Positions 56,728-58,309 of a stretch of 58,309 nt of DNA are shown here, in pieces. Below the pieces are notes generated by a model, which searched no databases, was not told the origin of the DNA, and worked only from the letters and a program-made list of their open reading frames with translations. The stretch is from Gallibacter sp963634825 (GTDB lineage Bacteria; Bacillota; Clostridia; Peptostreptococcales; Anaerovoracaceae): positions 1 to 58,309 of the forward strand of contig CAVHCP010000005.1 in NCBI GenBank assembly GCA_963634825.1, in the 5' to 3' direction. Numbering within the stretch: the stretch's first letter is position 1; each line of letters begins with the position of its first letter. The position numbers and the translations under genes are program-made.

Positions 56728-57522
56728 ATGCAAGTTATAAATATTGAAAGAGCAAAAATTCTTGAAAATACAAAAATCGCAAAGGACACATATAGGATGC
56801 GGCTCTCCTGCCGGCTGGCAGGACAAATGCAAGCAGGGCAATTTGTAAATATAAAAATCGAGGGGCTGATGCTCAGGAGACCGATTTCAATCTCTCTTGT
56901 AGAGGACGAAAATCATTTTGTCATCGTCTATAAGGTTGTCGGCAAGGGGACAAAGCTCTTAAGCGAGCTTGCTCCTGCTATCGGTGGCAAACGCAGTGAG
57001 TCGTGCAAAACAAAAGAGCAGACGCTTGATATACTCGGCCCGCTCGGAAAAGGTTATCCTATATGTGAGGACCAAAAAGAAGTTCTGATAATCGGCGGAG
57101 GCGTTGGCATACCTCCGCTGCTTGAGCTTGCAAAAAGGTACAATGAGGCAGGTGCTAAAGTGACATGTGTGCTTGGCTTTAATGATAAAGAATCTGTATT
57201 TTATGAAGACGAATTTAAGCGCCTTGGGGCTGATGTATATGTTGCAACTATGGACGGTAGCTACGGTACAAGCGGTACAGCCCTTGATGCTATAAATGAA
57301 AATGCTTTGGATTGTGATTTTGTATGTGCTTGCGGACCTGTGCCGATGCTAAAGGCTGTCGAAGCAAAATACAAAAGAGGATATATGAGCTTTGAAGCTC
57401 GCATGGCATGCGGTATCGGTGCATGTATGGCTTGCGTTGCAAAGGACAAAAAAGAAGAAAATCTATATCACAGAATTTGCAAGGAAGGCCCTGTATTTCC
57501 GATAGGAAAGGTGGAATTTTGA
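56728..57522 (+). CDS. pyrK: Dihydroorotate dehydrogenase electron-transfer subunit PyrK
   Basis: 264 residues of the ferredoxin-reductase fold. FAD site 'LRRPISISL', NAD site 'GGGVGIPPLLELA', and a C-terminal [2Fe-2S] motif 'CGIGACMACVAK' with a further Cys in 'RICKEGP'. With PyrD it forms the type 1B enzyme that passes electrons from dihydroorotate to NAD+. Residues near 85-95 ('GGKRSESCKTKEQ') are a short insertion against relatives. The stop overlaps the pyrD start by one base. Confidence 0.94.
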   Translation: MQVINIERAKILENTKIAKDTYRMRLSCRLAGQMQAGQFVNIKIEGLMLRRPISISLVEDENHFVIVYKVVGKGTKLLSELAPAIGGKRSESCKTKEQTLDILGPLGKGYPICEDQKEVLIIGGGVGIPPLLELAKRYNEAGAKVTCVLGFNDKESVFYEDEFKRLGADVYVATMDGSYGTSGTALDAINENALDCDFVCACGPVPMLKAVEAKYKRGYMSFEARMACGIGACMACVAKDKKEENLYHRICKEGPVFPIGKVEF

Positions 57523-58309
57523 TGGATCTGAAAGTAAAACTGCCCGGACTTGATTTAAAAAATCCTATCATACCTGCAAGCGGTTGCTTTGGCTTTGGCA
57601 GAGAGTTTGCAGAGCTTTATGATTTAAATAAGCTTGGTGCGATAGCTATAAAAAGCGCAACTCCCGAAGCCAGATTTGGCAATCCTCTCCCGCGAGTAGC
57701 CGAAACAGAGGGCGGTATGCTAAATGCGATAGGGCTCCAAAATCCGGGAGTTGATTACATTATAAAAAATGAACTTCCGTGGCTTTCGGGCTTTGATGTG
57801 CCGATTATTGCAAATGTTGCGGGAGCTTGCGAAGAGGATTATGTTGAAGTAATAAAAAAGCTAAACCAAAGCGATGTAGTAAAAGCATATGAGCTAAATA
57901 TCAGCTGCCCAAATGTCAAGCATGGGGGCATAGGTCTTGGTACAAAGCCCAAGCTTGCGGCAAGAGTTACGGAGCTTGCCAAAAAGGCGAGCACAAAGCC
58001 TGTATATGTAAAACTCAGTCCAAATGTTACAGACATTGTGGAAATCGCAAAGGCTGTCGAAGGTGCGGGCGCTGACGGACTTGTGCTTATAAATACGCTT
58101 CTTGGTATGCAAATAGATTTAAAGACAAAAAAACCGCTTCTTGCAAATACGACAGGAGGTCTAAGCGGTCCGTGCATAAAGCCTGTTGCCATAAGGATGG
58201 TTTATCAGGTAGCAAATGCTGTCGACATACCGATCATCGGAGTTGGCGGTATCAAGTCTGCCGAGGATGTGCTTGAGTTTTTGTATGCAGGAGCTTCGGC
58301 AGTTGAGGT
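57522..58309 (+). CDS. pyrD: Dihydroorotate dehydrogenase, class 1B (3' end outside window)
   Basis: 262 residues are visible before the window ends; the full protein is usually about 300. FMN barrel with 'NPIIPASGCFGFG', 'NAIGLQNPG', the catalytic Cys in 'NISCPNVKHGG' that marks class 1B, and 'GVGGIKSAEDVLEF'. The ATG shares its A with the pyrK stop (TGATG). It oxidises dihydroorotate to orotate together with PyrK. Confidence 0.96.
   Translation, partial: MDLKVKLPGLDLKNPIIPASGCFGFGREFAELYDLNKLGAIAIKSATPEARFGNPLPRVAETEGGMLNAIGLQNPGVDYIIKNELPWLSGFDVPIIANVAGACEEDYVEVIKKLNQSDVVKAYELNISCPNVKHGGIGLGTKPKLAARVTELAKKASTKPVYVKLSPNVTDIVEIAKAVEGAGADGLVLINTLLGMQIDLKTKKPLLANTTGGLSGPCIKPVAIRMVYQVANAVDIPIIGVGGIKSAEDVLEFLYAGASAVE

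Noticed and set aside
1..58309. tRNA and rRNA genes, insertion sequences, prophage and CRISPR
   Set aside because: I read for tRNA arms, transposase and integrase motifs and regularly spaced repeats and found none that could be supported by eye, apart from the Rpn fragment at the left edge.

Overview
This window comes from a low-GC Gram-positive anaerobe of the class Clostridia. The evidence is the hup-rqcP pair, the tmk-holB-ricT-trmN6 block, an AbrB regulator, DUF5685 beside a J-domain protein, and strong AGGAGG ribosome sites throughout. No yabP/yabQ spore genes follow rqcP, and the genes suggest peptide, amine or plant-acid metabolism, so I guess a non-sporulating gut or oral Eubacteriales species (possibly Anaerovoracaceae-like). 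That placement is inference.

Layout. 1-302: tail of an Rpn-type nuclease, then a strong terminator. 411-6111: a PTS IIC-like permease behind a promoter with a palindrome, then a polyamine ABC operon (potA with a strange insertion, potB, and a fused potC-potD). 6112-9131: a structured intergenic repeat, then clpB behind a perfect CIRCE operator. 9226-14416: an NhaC antiporter, aconitase, isocitrate dehydrogenase and a GntR regulator, with a GntR-like operator on the aconitase promoter. 14604-18495: DUF5685, a J-domain protein, two ECF-like membrane proteins, endonuclease III and a DUF1893 protein. 18496-22671: a second structured repeat, a nucleoside deaminase-like amidohydrolase, a MurJ/SpoVB-type flippase, HU and RqcP. 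22745-30729: a folate ECF component (minus strand), then a housekeeping run: a small membrane peptide, tmk, holB, ricT, trmN6, a coiled-coil membrane protein, AbrB, murA and class III fbp. 30751-33009: a third copy of the repeat, an aldo/keto reductase and its LysR neighbour. 33010-42088: a regulatory region with two identical long palindromes, an Rrf2 regulator, and two giant surface proteins built from LYAKW-type repeats. 42313-50000: a LysR regulator divergent from a shikimate/quinate cluster (two shikimate dehydrogenases, MFS transporter, shikimate kinase, TIM-barrel protein, flavin/Fe-S enoate reductase-like enzyme). 50060-58309: the pyrimidine operon pyrB-pyrC-carA-carB-pyrK-pyrD, cut by the window end and holding a 285-base run of N in carB.

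The points most worth following are: (1) CarA has lost two of its three glutaminase catalytic residues (Cys to Gly, His to Ser), which predicts an ammonia-dependent carbamoyl-phosphate synthase; (2) a three-copy intergenic repeat whose arms vary but stay complementary; (3) a tandem-duplicated, surface-protein-like domain inserted in the TOBE region of the cytosolic ATPase PotA; (4) the LysR-controlled shikimate cluster with an enoate-reductase-like enzyme; (5) paired palindromes upstream of rrf2 that enclose terminators but no gene; and (6) a recent exact in-frame duplication in a surface protein.
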